Source of the DNA: Arabidopsis thaliana
Taxonomy: Eukaryota; Streptophyta; Magnoliopsida; Brassicales; Brassicaceae
Length of the DNA stretch: 64,000 bases
Reading direction: 5' to 3'
Assembly: GCF_000001735.4 (NCBI RefSeq)
Contig: NC_003071.7
Coordinates: 16,157,443-16,221,442, forward strand
Below, piece by piece: positions 1-15,690 of the stretch. Below the pieces are notes generated by a model. It saw only the letters and a program-made list of their open reading frames with translations, made no database searches and was not told the DNA's origin. The translations under genes and the position numbers were made by a program. Position 1 is the stretch's first letter. Each line of letters starts with the position of its first letter.

Positions 1-282
1 TTTCTTGTTAACTTGACATCAAACTTTCATGACCGACAGTTATTAAATATAGCCCGCGGCCTAATCATCAGCATCTCTACCAAGCCGTCATCGTTGAATC
101 GTCTCTAAAAATATCCATCGATAAATTGATTGCATCTTTGTAGTATCATCAAAGGCCAAAATCAATACGAAAAAAAAAGTTCTCTATTCATGTGTACATT
201 TAGGAAGGAACACATTGCATAAATTACATAAACAAAAAGGAACTAATATACACGTTAAAAATAAACCTTAAAAAAATGAAAA
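1..282. other. Intergenic / probable 3' flank of the LURP-one gene
   Basis: AT-rich sequence downstream of the stop codon of the LURP-one-related gene. It should contain that gene's 3' UTR and poly(A) region. I see no coding signal or repeat. Confidence 0.5.
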
Positions 283-1032
283 TCAAGAAGATCGAAACAT
301 TTGGTCGAGGATGATGGTAAGTGCCATGGCCACACGAGGTTCCATCTCCGATTCAACGATAAGCTTATAGACATCTTTGCCAAAGGCAACTCCTCCGATC
401 ACCGTTTCTTTCCTCTTGATCTCCGCCGTTTTCTTCTTGTTCCTCCTCTCATCCAATATTTTGCAGCTTCTTTGACCGTAAGATCCTTCTATCTCGTACA
501 ACACCGTCTTCTTTGCGCTAACCCACGCCAAGCTTTTCCGGTTAGATATTATGCTAACGTTCTTTCTCGCCGTGAATATTGGATCTCTCTCTGTTTCTCC
601 ATCGTATACCATCCAGCAATCTCCAAGACTCAACTTCTGTTCAAGTCAATTAGCAAGCAAGAGAACTTAAGATTAGTTTCATAACTATTAGTGTTATTTT
701 TTGGCCAATTATTAAGGAATCACGTATAGGTCTATCACTATATATAGATGTTTTTGTTATGAAAAATACCAAAAAAGAAGAAGAAGAAAAAGTACCTTGC
801 GGCGAATGGAGAGGAGGGGAAAGCCGGAAGCATCCATAAGGACGATGTTGTCTCTAGGACAATTCATGTAGTTGTCAACTCTAAAGACAAGCTCTCCATT
901 GGCGTTGTAAACCGTGAATCCGTCGCAGTTGAAGAGAAGGGACTTCTTCCACACCGTTAAAACAACTGCTGCTTTGCTATCACACAAGCTCTCTTCGCAT
1001 GTGCTTGGGAATTTTGGGTGAACTTTTGTCAT
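283..1032 (-). CDS. LOR8: LURP-one-related (tubby C-terminal-like) protein, 196 aa
   Basis: Two exons: 1032-796 (79 codons) and 636-283 (117 codons plus stop), joined in phase 0 across a 159-bp intron with an AAG/GTACTT donor and an ACAG acceptor. The protein starts MTKVHPKFPS, and carries the LURP-one (DUF567) pattern of short beta strands: VVLTVWKKSLLFNCDGFTVY, then a strand with FRVDNY, then GDCWMVYDGE in exon 2. Family members form a 12-stranded barrel like the tubby C-terminal domain and are tied to pathogen response in plants, but the molecular role is unknown. The length fits the family. A TATA box lies about 115 bp upstream. I recall the locus as At2g38640; the LOR8 symbol is from memory. 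Confidence 0.88.
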
Positions 1033-1144
1033 TTCTTTTTTTATTCTCTGTTGTGTTTCTTTGGGCTTTGATGATTCTTGTTGGAGAAGATCGATAAGTT
1101 GATGATGTTTGAATGTGGGACAAATGAGAAGAGGTCTTTGGGTT

Positions 1145-1152
1145 TATTTATA
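1145..1152 (-). promoter_or_regulatory. TATA box of the LURP-one-related gene
   Basis: On the minus strand this reads TATAAATA, 113 bp upstream of the ATG at 1032. That leaves room for a transcription start near 1115-1120 and an 80-90 nt 5' UTR. Confidence 0.6.
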
Positions 1153-4100
1153 CAAATGTAGAAAGAGAGAGAGAATGTGGTTCTCAAATGAAAAGAATGG
1201 TCTCTCATCTTCTTGTTTTCCACTAGAGAGATATCACTTTCAGTCTATTACTATAAGATATCTTCTCTTCAATTTAGGTCCATTTTTTTTTATGTATTCA
1301 TGCAAATTAATGGATTGATTCCTTTCTATAATCAAATATTATAATAACGGCCGGTTTTCATTCACCTAGACTCCAACAAAATATTATATTGAAACCTTGT
1401 TTTTGATTCCTGTTCTGGCCAATATTGGCCCTACAAAATAGCTTATGGTCTCATGAATAATATAAATTTGACACTAACTCTAGTTCGTATGCTCTATATT
1501 TTCATGAATTTTACAGAAACTATACTGTTAGCAACTTAGTATATAGTTTGGCAATTGTATTTTCTTTTTCTTAATTGATAACCCAAGTTTTAAAATCTTA
1601 TACTAACACTCTCCTCTATTTTATTTTATCAATTCCCGGGTTAAACATTTCTCGAATCGATGTCAAAAAATAAAAATAAAACATTTCTCGAATCTTTCTC
1701 TCTTGGTTTCCCTCTACATTTTTGTTATTATAACTAGAGAATATTAATGTGCTGATCAGTACACAAAAAGTAAAGAATCTATAGTAACGAAAACCTACGG
1801 GCCATAATCCATCGACACTTCCAGTGCATCTTTTCATAGTGGGAAACAGGAGTCTCTATTTGAAATATTTTCCATGTTCTTATATTTCTATTTCTGCAGG
1901 ATTATCGTTTTTGTTTCCTCTCCATATTGAACCGAAAGTATTTGATTTGTTCCTTTCAACAACAGACTACATGTGTCCGAACCGAAAGTAATATATGATT
2001 TAAACCGAAATAAAAAGAAAGAAAGAAATATATGATCTACTCTCTAAGATAATCAATATATTGGTGATATGAAGTTTAAGGATTTCTATTAAAACCAAAA
2101 AGAAAGAAAGTTTAAAGATCACTTTGTGGATCAGTTTCTCGCAGGTGTCCGAATTCCAATATTTTTGGTCATGAGCTCCTTATTAGTCCAATTATATATC
2201 AAACATCCGATTTAATTTATTTTAAAAGACAATCAAGTTTTGAATAATTTATTACCATGAACATTGAGTCGAGGAAAAGATAATCTAGTGGAAGATAAGA
2301 ACGAGTGGATTGCAAAAGTTAAAATATATACAAAAAAATATAACCGAGTTAAGAAAAAATTGAGTTTTGAACCAATCTTTGGTTTTTAATTTTGATATGA
2401 TGAAGGAGGACCACTATATCATGATTCATGATAATAAATGATTAAACATAAGGAGGTGTGTGGCGGAGAAGCAATTAGCGGTGGGAAGAAAAATAAAACC
2501 ATCCCAACAAAATTCCACTAAATTTTATACAATTAAAAGTTCTGAAATTATTTTACTATTGATATTTTTCCACGTCCATTGTTATCATGAGTATTCCACT
2601 TACGTTGACCTCATTTATTTTAAATTTCTTTCATTATCTATCGTTTGTTTTTAAAACAAAAGATTGCGGTTTCTGCGTCATATGTACAAAAAGCTGATTA
2701 CGACCTTTGAGAGGTAAGAGACGTCCCACTTTCACAAAAACAAATGGATTGAAAATTACGCGTTGCACTTTGAAGAATATGTTCTCTCTCTTTCTCTTTA
2801 ATTATACAGATGTAATACAACCTAATAATTCTGTCTTCCTACCAAATCTGATTCCTCACTCTATACACCAACTTATTCCTCAACTTTGCTTTAGTGTTTT
2901 TGTGTTGAGAAAACAATTTGCATCTTACCTCGTACGTCATCACTAAATGGGTAAGTACAGTATGTGAATGAAGTTTTCTAAGTAGATCCTTTTTAAAATA
3001 TGACTATGAGACATTTGATTCCATTCGATGAATATACATTACTACAAATGAATGAAGGGTTGACAACAAATTTTGTTGTCATATATGTTGAGATCGACCA
3101 GATTTCAAACCGATCGATATTGAAAATTTGATCATGGGAATATCCGAATATCGTATATTTCTCAAAACCAATCGATATTCTTTCTCTCATCTTCTTGTTA
3201 ATTATATGTCTAACCATGATTGTGATTGGGATTTGTTTTGGTCTGTATCGTCATCATCCGACGACGATGAAAGTATGTTTGTATATGGTCATATGGACGT
3301 GTATGCGGTGGTTATAAAATGGTCAAGGTTAACTGTCTTTATCTCCCTCCTAATCCTTACCACTTAGTCAAGCTTTATGCTAAGATGGGACTTCATCGTT
3401 ACAATTTTGCTTGAGGTCTCTTTCTTCTTTCTTTATACCACATGCATGCTCTTTACTTATATGTATTATCTCTATACGGATATAACATTATACCTACACT
3501 GCACTTTATTTACATAGTAATCAATGTCTTTCTTGATTTGTACGTTACCTCAATTAGGGGAAAAACTATCAGCTCAAAATTAAAGTACAAGGACTGTAAA
3601 GGTTGCGATGGATCCATTTACCTCTGTGCTTTAAACTATTGAGACCATAGTTGTCGACAAAGTTATTTGGTGCGTTTGGATTTGTGAAGTGTGGATTGGT
3701 TTTTGTGCAGCTTGTGTTTTTTTTATAACAATGTTTCTGCTTGAATCATTTAACATGTGCAAGGATGCGAAACTTTCTTTACTATTTAGTGTAGCTTCCT
3801 GCTGTAATGTTGCTACAGACACATTGTATGGTCAAAGTTTCTTTACTATTTACTATTTAGTTTCGCATGAGCAAGGATGCGAAACTTTAACCTACCGAGG
3901 AAAGGGCCTCCTCCGCTATTGCAACAGACACACTGTCTGAGAGAAATCCTTCATAAGACCTGATTGTTTTTGCTTTCTGAGAAGAAGCTTCAACACCATG
4001 GATAAATGTACTGTGCAAACTAGTTAATAAGAAATAGATTAAAAAAAATCTTATCGCCTTCTATTTTGGTACGTCACAAAAGTAAAGAATAACAAAGAAA

Positions 4101-4413
4101 CTACATGACAAATTGGAAAAACAACGCGAGGAAAAGAATGGCACATCTCTTTGCCAAAAATCATATACAACATATCAAAGTTCTTTCACATCCTCTTTTT
4201 TTTTTTTTTAATCATATCAAAGCTTTTCAAATCACCATCATCACGTCTCTTATAATCAATTTGGTATGGCTTCTGCATGCTTCTTCCCCTTCAGCATTTC
4301 TCCTGCAATGCATTCGGGTTTATTTACCCAAAAAATTGAGATGTTGCACTCTAAATCTTTTCTTTGCGTGTGACCTTGCTTCTAAAAGCATTGGCCGTGT
4401 AGCTACTTACTCA
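1153..4413. other. 3.3-kb gene-poor interval between LURP-one and GAUT7 genes
   Basis: Very AT-rich. Open frames here (for example 3689-3940 and 4105-4593 on the plus strand) have no family motifs, no splice partners and poor codon texture; the 4105-4593 frame is antisense to the last GAUT7 exon. The one structure I see is a diverged tandem duplication at about 3758-3940, listed separately. The right end should hold the GAUT7 3' UTR. Confidence 0.5.
3758..3940. repeat. Diverged tandem duplication, two ~70-bp units
   Basis: The motif GCAAGGATGCGAAACTTT occurs at about 3760 and again at about 3872. Each copy is followed about 40 bp later by a related block (TTGCTACAGACACATTGT, ATTGCAACAGACACACTGT). 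The units share order and spacing but differ inside, so this is an old duplication. Confidence 0.55.
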
Positions 4414-7400
4414 TCAAGGATTCACGTTACAGTCACTCAAGAACCGATCTTCCCGACTCAGATGCCTTCTCCAATAGTTTTTGTAATTTGGGATTCCCAG
4501 CTCAAGCCACGGCTTCATGTTCCCGTTATAGTGCAATATGGCTGCGTTTTTTATGGCTTGTGCATTGATGTAGTAGTCATAACCAAGCCCTGATAGAGCC
4601 CATTTGTCGTCAAGAGCATATACTTGGTCTTGAAATGTGAGCAAGCTTGCCTGCAATGCAATTGCTTCGCTCGACTCATCTCCACTACTCATCTGCTGCA
4701 CATGAAAAAAGGAAGTCATTGCTCAGAATCACCCAATTATCTCTTACAAAAGGTTTTTCAGGAAACTGACCTCTTTATAATATTTTTGATAGGTTTCTGA
4801 AACACCCAATGCCCTCCATCTAGCAAGATCAACGACATTCAAACCAGACATCCAGAGACAAGCATTGGTATCAAAATTTCCTCTCTTGAGACTCCTTAGC
4901 TGACCCAATCTCACAGTGCACGACTTAACAGCGCCATTCACTTTCCCTTCCATATCAAGGTCCCAAAGGGGAGATAAGTCTCGCTGGACTACAACGTCAT
5001 CATCCAGAATCACAACCTTCTCCAATTTGTCAAATAATTTGGGAAGAAGATAGTGAGATTGAGAGAAAAGGGATAAGTAGTGTGTTCTATTCTGTTGAGA
5101 CGCCAAAAGGTCACCACTGGGGAAGGAAACACGGAACTCCGCAGACAAAGACAGTTTCATATCAGAATCGTCCAGCTCGAGTTTTTCAATGTTCAATACT
5201 TGAACAGTTGATTGTTTGCAAGGATTCCTAATAAACCATTGTTTCATTGCAAAGTAATTCTGCTCGTCTGTCAGTACATGGAAAACAAAGTTTTTACTGT
5301 CCTGAAACATCAATAACCAACCAAGAATTAGAAATCAGAGTTCTATGACTGCATGAAAAAAAATACTAAGTAAAGAAAACTGGATTTAAGACGCACCCTT
5401 GCATGTACAACCGTTGAGTTGATCACAACGGACGATGCTAGTATATTATCGGAGATGATAACAAAGTGAAGTAATGAGGGATCTGAAAATTTCTCACTAA
5501 TGGGATCCTCAAGTGAATCTGACTTGAAATGTTCCACAGTTAGTCGCATTGACAAGCAATGAAGACTCTTAGGCATTGTCTGTACTGCAAGCTGGTAGAG
5601 GAACACACTCTGTTTCATGTGGAAACTAGCTTCATCCTCAGTCAAATCAAGGATCTGTCTCAATTTCTTGTCAACATTGTTACAGTCGACTGGAAAAGAC
5701 TTTGCCTTTGCAATTACAGCTTCCATCTTCTGCAACTTTTTATCAACCCTGACACAACAGTGTTAAGAGATACCCAGTAAGTACGTTTAAAGAAATTAGC
5801 ATAGGATTCTACACATCAAAGCTTCTCTTGAGAGAGAACAAACAACATCCATGGCGTCCTCCTATCATCTAGTACATTAGTTTACTAAATTATACATTGG
5901 TTTAAGATATTGAGACCGATAAGGCTTCAAAATAGTGATATTTCTGGATGTGCTGCCCACTGGATAGGTGAAGAGAGAATGTTATGATAAATATTTTCTA
6001 TACCATAAACCATCTGAAAGCAAGTAAACCACTAGAAAACAGGATGTCCAGACAAACTGAAGGCAAACTAGGAGAGATTCATGTGACTAGAATCCAACAA
6101 AATCTTTTCCAGTAAGGAACTAACTTTCAGTACAAAAATGATTAAACCCAAACTGGTAGAGAACTTACTGTGGTGGAAGGTCAGCATCTTGAGAACTTTC
6201 ACTAAGAATACGCTCAAACTCTTGGATATTCTGTTTCATATCCCGAGTCAACTTGCTTTGAGAAGGCATTTTAGCAATACTGGGATAGTATGCTCTAGCC
6301 ACAAACAGCTGGTCCTTCATTTGCTTCACCTTGGCATCTTTCATTGGTTCCTTATTTTCCTCCCTCCAGAGGCAGTAGCTCCCATATTTCACTTCACAAG
6401 TTCTCCAAGTTTCATCACCACTTACTATTTTCCTCTGAACACCTGTATATGAGGCTTCCGATTTTGTTTTCTGTTCACAGAAGAAAGCAGAGTAAGGTTA
6501 ACGTTAAATGATTGGTGAGAGATATAAAGATGTCTACTAAGGAAACCACTTAATATATTTGTACATTTGCAGGGCTTGGATTGGCAACAACAGTTGGGGA
6601 CACTGGTAATCCTGCAGATTAATGGAGAGACCAGACGTAAAGTATCAGACCAGAATCAATATAAAATAATGGAAGAGGAATTTCAAGAAAGTGAAGCTTG
6701 TAAAGCAGACCTCTTTTTTTAGAATCAGTGCCGCTTGTTGCATTCACATCTCTGGAACCCACGTTTATGTCGCTTTTCTAGCATGTGATACAATAAAACA
6801 AAACATAAGTATAGAAATTGTTACAAACAGTTTAACCATCTCACCCAAGGAACTAATTCTTGACCTTGCCCAAGACAATTTGAGATACATTAAGCAACAT
6901 AATTCATGAAAGTATTTCAACTTTCTAGTCTCATGAGATAGTCAAATATAAAAAAAATAAAGAGATCATTCATCTAATTTCTCTACCCTTTAAGCAACAT
7001 CACACAAAATATACGGCAACTGATTAACTACAACCTTTTGACCTATAGTTTGTTTGTAGTGCCAGTAAAGTTTCCAGATTCACTGGCTAATATTAGCATT
7101 GGCATCTTGCATAGCTTTCCATGAAACGAAAAGGCATCTAAGTTTTTTCTAATGTTAGCATTGACATCTTGCAAGAATACTGTGGCAAACCTGATACAAA
7201 GCCTATACATTTACAAATAGCCCTATTATCTGTAATCAAACTACAAAGCCTATATATTTTACACCACTTGAAAGACAAGATGTGAAACATTAATGCCAAT
7301 AATTATGACAGAAACATACTTCAATAGTTGAAAATTAAACATATATAGACCAGATCTGAAATGTGTGTGTCAATTAGAGAGCAGTGTGTAAGATAATGAA

Positions 7401-8081
7401 GTGCTTCCAACCACCATAAATGCTTTGACTCTATGGGTACATGAAAAGATCTAAAATTTCTGTCAAAAACTACTAATCTATAACATAAATGGAACAGGTC
7501 AAGGCCTTTAATCCACACTGAAACAAGTGGAACCAACCTTGGGAAGAACTGGATTGATTTTTTGAAGAACCTCATCGACCCGTTCGGATACATCTCTCTG
7601 CAAAACCAAAGAAAGAATATCAAAAGCAGCAAAAAGATTTTGGTATAAAAAATGAGAATCGAATCAATCAAAGGAGAGTGACATTACCTGTGTATGCTTA
7701 GTAGCATTGATTCTGGTAAAGCTCTCAAACTGATTCCAAAAGAAAGAAGATTCAGAACAAAATCAAAACACACCAAAACAAACACACAAAGAAACGAGAA
7801 ATTGCTTACTGAAGAAGCCGGTTGAACAGTGACAAATCCTGAAAAAGTGAAAAAGATGAGATTAGATCTGAAACAGAGATCGGCAGAAAAAAAGCAAAGA
7901 GAGTGTTAGAGAGAGAATGATAAGAGATACCAGGAGAGTGAAAGCCATTGTGAAGACCGAGTAAGAAAGCAAGAGGAACAAGCATAGAAAGAATAACAAG
8001 AACCAAAACTCCAATCACCAGAACTTTCCACCGGCGTTTTCCTCCGCCACCACCTCCTCCACCACCGCCTCCGCCTTTCAT
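4414..8081 (-). CDS. GAUT7: Galacturonosyltransferase 7 (GT8 family), 619 aa
   Basis: Ten exons: 8081-7931, 7838-7810, 7729-7688, 7597-7538, 6777-6711, 6611-6565, 6470-6169, 5748-5397, 5301-4771, 4692-4414. They give 619 aa, the length I remember for GAUT7 (At2g38650). The last acceptor is a CAGCAG tandem (4697-4692); the downstream AG gives 619 aa and the upstream one adds a Gln. It is a type II Golgi protein: basic Gly-rich cytosolic tail, membrane anchor about residues 19-41, stem, then the GT8 domain starting near HVLTDEQNYF (358-367). The DDD metal-binding motif is at 450-452 (VVILDDDVVVQRD) and the HYNGNMKPW sugar-nucleotide motif at about 581-589. In the literature GAUT7 anchors GAUT1 in the homogalacturonan synthase complex and is not thought to be the main catalyst. 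Its ATG faces FolD across about 0.87 kb. Confidence 0.96.
8041..8081 (-). repeat. Poly-glycine (GGN)12 codon tract at the GAUT7 N-terminus
   Basis: Codons 3-14 of GAUT7 are twelve Gly in a row, written as GGN triplets just before the KRRWK membrane-proximal basic patch. It sits in the cytosolic tail. Confidence 0.9.
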
Positions 8082-8949
8082 ATTCCCGATTTAGAATTGA
8101 ATGAAATGTCTTTCCCAATTACGAACGCATTGGATCCCCAAAACGTTGCCAACGATCTCTCTATCAATGTCTCTCTCTGTTCTCGATACACTCAAATCAT
8201 ACTCTCGTCGAATTCTCTGTGTGTGTGTTGTGTTGCAGAATGCACAAGTATAAGTGTTTCTGCACTTAGCCCGATCGCATCGTCTCTTTCCCCTTTGCTT
8301 TTTGCTACTTGGAGGAAGAGAGAGAGAGATACACACACATACACACATACACACACACACACACACCTCTTTTTTTTTCACACGTGTGGCTATGTCTCCG
8401 CCGTTTATTATTTAACCCACTTGCAAGATCTATCTCCAGATCATAACACGTGTCTTTTCTCACACGGTGGTGAATTCTTTTTACTTTTTTTGTTAATCAT
8501 CATCGTTTTATATTGTCACTCGTTGAATCCTAAACTCCGGTATGCCTAGCGATATTTTTCAACGCCATTGACGACGCTTTATATACCACTGGTAAATCTC
8601 TCCTCTGTTTTTTCCTATTTTCCGATTTCTTCTTTGTTAAGAATTCTATGTATGATGAATTTAGCTGAGTGAAGAAGATGAATTTTAGCTGAGTGAAAGC
8701 TTATGATAGTCTGGTGAAATCTTTAATCCATTTAGGTTCAATCTGGTGCAAGTTTGTTTTTACTGTATTATGCGCCTCTTTATTTGTTTGTGTGGATGTA
8801 ATGAAGAGTATGGAGCTAAAAGGATCAAATTATGGTTTTATTCTAGCTTAGGCTGACCTGTCTAAGGTTCTCTTGTCTGGTCTGTACTTTTACATTGACT
8901 TTTTTCTTGTGCTTGATTTGAATCAGTGACTGTTCTTTTAGTTTTGAGT
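8082..8949. promoter_or_regulatory. Divergent promoter region between GAUT7 and FolD
   Basis: About 870 bp between two head-to-head start codons. It holds the GAUT7 5' UTR with a GA/CA microsatellite at 8317-8366, a CACGTG G-box core in TCACACGTGTGG near 8379-8390, an ACACGTGTC block near 8447, and the FolD leader. The sequence is GC-richer and CT-rich on the GAUT7 side. Confidence 0.5.
8317..8366. repeat. Compound (GA)n(CA)n microsatellite
   Basis: A run of GAGAGAGA followed by interrupted ACACACAC/ATACACAC, ending in about nine uninterrupted CA units. It lies about 240-285 bp upstream of the GAUT7 ATG, so it would be read as a GT/TC tract in its leader or proximal promoter. Confidence 0.9.
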
Positions 8950-10752
8950 ATGTTAATGATCGCGAGGAAAGCTTTGGCCTCGGCGCATACTAAGGCGTTT
9001 CGTTTGGCAACAAGGGATGTACATTGCTTTAGTTCCATCTTAGTGTCTCCTCCTCTCGTGTCACTTGACTTGCCTGAAAATTGGATTCCTTACTCTGATC
9101 CTCCACCTCCTGTTTCCTTTGGTAATACTCTTTGTTGCATTTTCATGGCTATATATATATGTTACAAGAAAATTCTCTAATTGTATGAGTTGATTTCTGT
9201 GTGTATGCATTTATACAGAGACTGAACAGAAGACTGTGGTGATAGATGGTAATGTTATCGCTGAGGAAATCAGAACAAAGATTATTAGTGAAGTGGGGAA
9301 GATGAAAAAGGCTGTTGGAAAAGTCCCTGGTCTTGCTGTTGTTTTGGTTGGTGAACAAAGAGACTCGCAAACTTATGTTCGCAACAAAATTAAAGCTTGT
9401 GAAGAAACTGGCATTAAATCTGTTTTGGCTGAATTACCAGAGGATTGTACTGAAGGACAGATTATCAGTGTATTGAGAAAATTCAATGAAGACACGTCTA
9501 TTCACGGAATTCTTGTGCAACTTCCTTTACCCCAAGTATGTTTCTCATTTTTTTCTTTGGACGTTGTGATGGGGGATGTTAGTGTTGTTGATGTCAAAGA
9601 TTAGTTCTATGTTAGGAGGTCAAGTAGTTACGTTTACTTTGTTTTCATACTTGTATGTAGAAATTCTTGATTCATATATTTTCATCGACCATGGACTCAT
9701 GCATAACATTTTCCCCTTTAAGGTTTCCTTTTCGTTGGTAGGTAAAGCATTTAATTTACAGGTTATGCGATAGAGCATCTTACTTGTGGAGCTCTTTTTC
9801 AGGAGAACGTTCTTGTATTTTGTTGGTTTCCTTTCCTTTTTTTTTTTTTTTCTCATGAGTCCAATCATTTAATGGAAGATATCTTGTACAGCATCTTAAT
9901 GAATCAAAAATCTTGAATATGGTGAGATTGGAGAAAGATGTTGATGGGTTTCATCCATTAAACGTGGGGAATCTTGCAATGAGAGGGAGGGAACCGCTGT
10001 TTGTATCTTGCACTCCTAAGGGCTGTGTGGAGTTGTTGATAAGAACGGGTGTTGAAATAGCAGGAAAAAATGCTGTGGTCATAGGCAGAAGCAACATCGT
10101 TGGACTACCAATGTCTTTATTATTGCAGGTATTAGTTCTTCTTTATAGTTCAAGTGGATTCTTATGCTTAAACATTTTGGTTTGGGAATTAACTATGCAT
10201 TTATGTTTTCTGAAATTCTCGGATAGAGGCATGACGCGACAGTAAGCACGGTGCATGCGTTTACAAAGGATCCAGAGCACATTACTAGGAAGGCGGATAT
10301 CGTTATAGCAGCAGCGGGTATACCTAATTTAGTTCGTGGAAGTTGGCTTAAGCCTGGAGCAGTTGTCATTGATGTTGGAACAACTCCAGTCGAGGTAAAA
10401 ACGAAACTATTTTCCTTAACTGATCAAAAGTCTTAATACTTTCCAATGAAAAAAGACTTATACCATAGCTTGAATCCAATCTGATATAGAAAACGTTAAA
10501 CTGAATTAGAGCTTGAAATGTTTTTCCTTCAGATTGTTTTCTTGTTTCTGATTAGACATTGAAGCATGACGTGTTATAATATTGCAGGATAGTAGCTGTG
10601 AGTTTGGTTACCGTCTTGTCGGGGATGTATGTTACGAGGAAGCGTTAGGTGTTGCCTCGGCTATCACTCCCGTACCGGGAGGAGTTGGACCTATGACGAT
10701 CACCATGCTACTATGCAATACTTTGGAGGCTGCTAAGCGGATCTTCCTCTGA
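8950..10752 (+). CDS. FOLD1: Bifunctional methylenetetrahydrofolate dehydrogenase/cyclohydrolase, 352 aa
   Basis: Five exons: 8950-9121, 9219-9535, 9892-10128, 10227-10394, 10588-10752, all phases closing to 352 aa. The protein interconverts 5,10-methylene-, methenyl- and 10-formyl-tetrahydrofolate with NADP. Seen in the translation: [14 protein letters not shown] with the catalytic Lys, [16 protein letters not shown], the dinucleotide-binding [14 protein letters not shown], and the C-terminal [12 protein letters not shown] signature. The first about 60 residues are absent from bacterial FolD and look like an organelle presequence ([20 protein letters not shown], Arg/Ser-rich, no acids early), consistent with mitochondrial import. 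A GTG codon opens the frame at 8926, but it follows a TCAG and is not needed. I recall At2g38660. Confidence 0.94.
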
Positions 10753-14238
<3,486 letters not shown>

Positions 14239-15228
14239 TAGAGCTATATGCTTAGCTTTTTAAATCTATCTACATCTTGTACTTTGACTATAGTAGGATG
14301 TTTTTGGTTGAGACTCCAAATGCTACATACTACATTTTGCTATCTAGTTTTTACTTTACATAAAGAGGGCCATTGATGGTTTTAGTACCAATTGCATCTT
14401 TTATTTTCACTCTTTTGGATCTTTCATTTTACCTTTTACTTACTTTATTTACTGCCACAAATATCCTTATTGGCTGAAACAAATATTTTAGATTGTGCAT
14501 GTGTTACATATATAAAGATTCTTATAAGTTATAAGTTATAAGCTGCCTATAAGTCACTCACAATAATGATTCTTTTTATATTCTATAATCTAAAGCAAAA
14601 CACATAAATTCAACTTACAATATTATTTTAATCAACTAAAAGATAGAGTCATTCATTTTACGTAGTTCCACCAAGGCATTGAGAGCTAATTGAGATACAA
14701 AACCATTATTATCATTTTCCGGTGATTTAGATCATCCATGATAACCGTCTACTAGAACAATTGTATATTATTTATCTTTTGGAATACCAACATTTTTAAC
14801 TTACATTCATAAGTTTGGCATACTCCAAAAACTACGAGACCATGAGATACTGAATATACATCCGACAATTTTTGGCAATTGTTTGATAATTTTTCATCTG
14901 AACTGAACATTGTTTGTGTTATCAATTCATATGAAGACAATATATTAGGTGAGAGTCATCCAACCAATCATCTTTTCATATACAATACATATGAGGTTCA
15001 ATATAACAAAAACTATACTTTTTCAAAACAAATTCATACATATTTTTAAAAAATATACAATGATTATTCTAAAATATTCAGTCTAATACTATTAATATTA
15101 TATATTATTATATTTTTAATTATAAATTGAGATTTCTGATGTAAGTCATGTACAGATACTGAACATGGTGACTTAAATGGACAAACTACCATACTAAAAA
15201 CACTTCATAATATACAATTTGTCTCCCT

Positions 15229-15690
15229 CTAAACCAATACGCTCACCACAACTGCTTTTTCAACCACCTCGCCGTTGATTTTCTTATAATCATCTATGAT
15301 CACCTCATGATAATCTTAGAATATTGCGTTCTTTCGAAAAGGTCCACGATAGATTTTATCGGAGTCAAATAGACCTTCATATGCGACTAAAGTCGCTCCA
15401 ACCGGGTGTGTTCGAAGACGCTTTAATGCCTGTTTAAGGGTTTGATACTTATAGATGTATGTGGTGTTGAACATTTTTTCGTCTAGAATAGGTAACCACT
15501 TTGTGGTACATGAAGGTCTTTGCCCGTTCATCTCCAATCGTTCTCTAGGTATACCAAACTTTTTTATGAACCTGACCACCACGTAGTACTTTAGCATCTA
15601 CATACTTGCGTGGATCGACCTTTTGCAAAAGATATTCTCTACACAACCGCTCATAGTTTTCTTCCCAACCATGTAATACACGGGATACAC
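15229..15690 (-). pseudogene. Decayed papain-like (C1A) cysteine protease fragment
   Basis: Minus-strand reading gives pieces of one protein in two frames. First WEENYERLCREYLLQKVDPR, continuing to HKKVW and a stop near 15550. Then, in another frame, FIKKFGIPRERLEMNG through KQALKRLRTHPVGATLVAYE and KIYRGP, a stop at 15316, then YHEVIIDDYKKINGE in the same frame. The order A..L...PVGAT, ..Y.GP, H-E-V-I-I...Y matches the papain C-terminal half, where PV-x-A precedes the loop leading to the catalytic His (HxV). There is at least one frameshift and one in-frame stop, no catalytic Cys region and no start codon. I infer a dead fragment. The family assignment is by pattern only. Confidence 0.5.

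Noticed and set aside
4105-4593. 162-codon plus-strand frame as a gene
   Set aside because: Its second half is antisense to the last GAUT7 exon and the first half is low-complexity AT-rich sequence.
8097-8549. 150-codon plus-strand frame upstream of GAUT7
   Set aside because: It crosses the GA/CA microsatellite (THTYTHTHTHTH) and lies in the GAUT7 leader/promoter; no coding texture.
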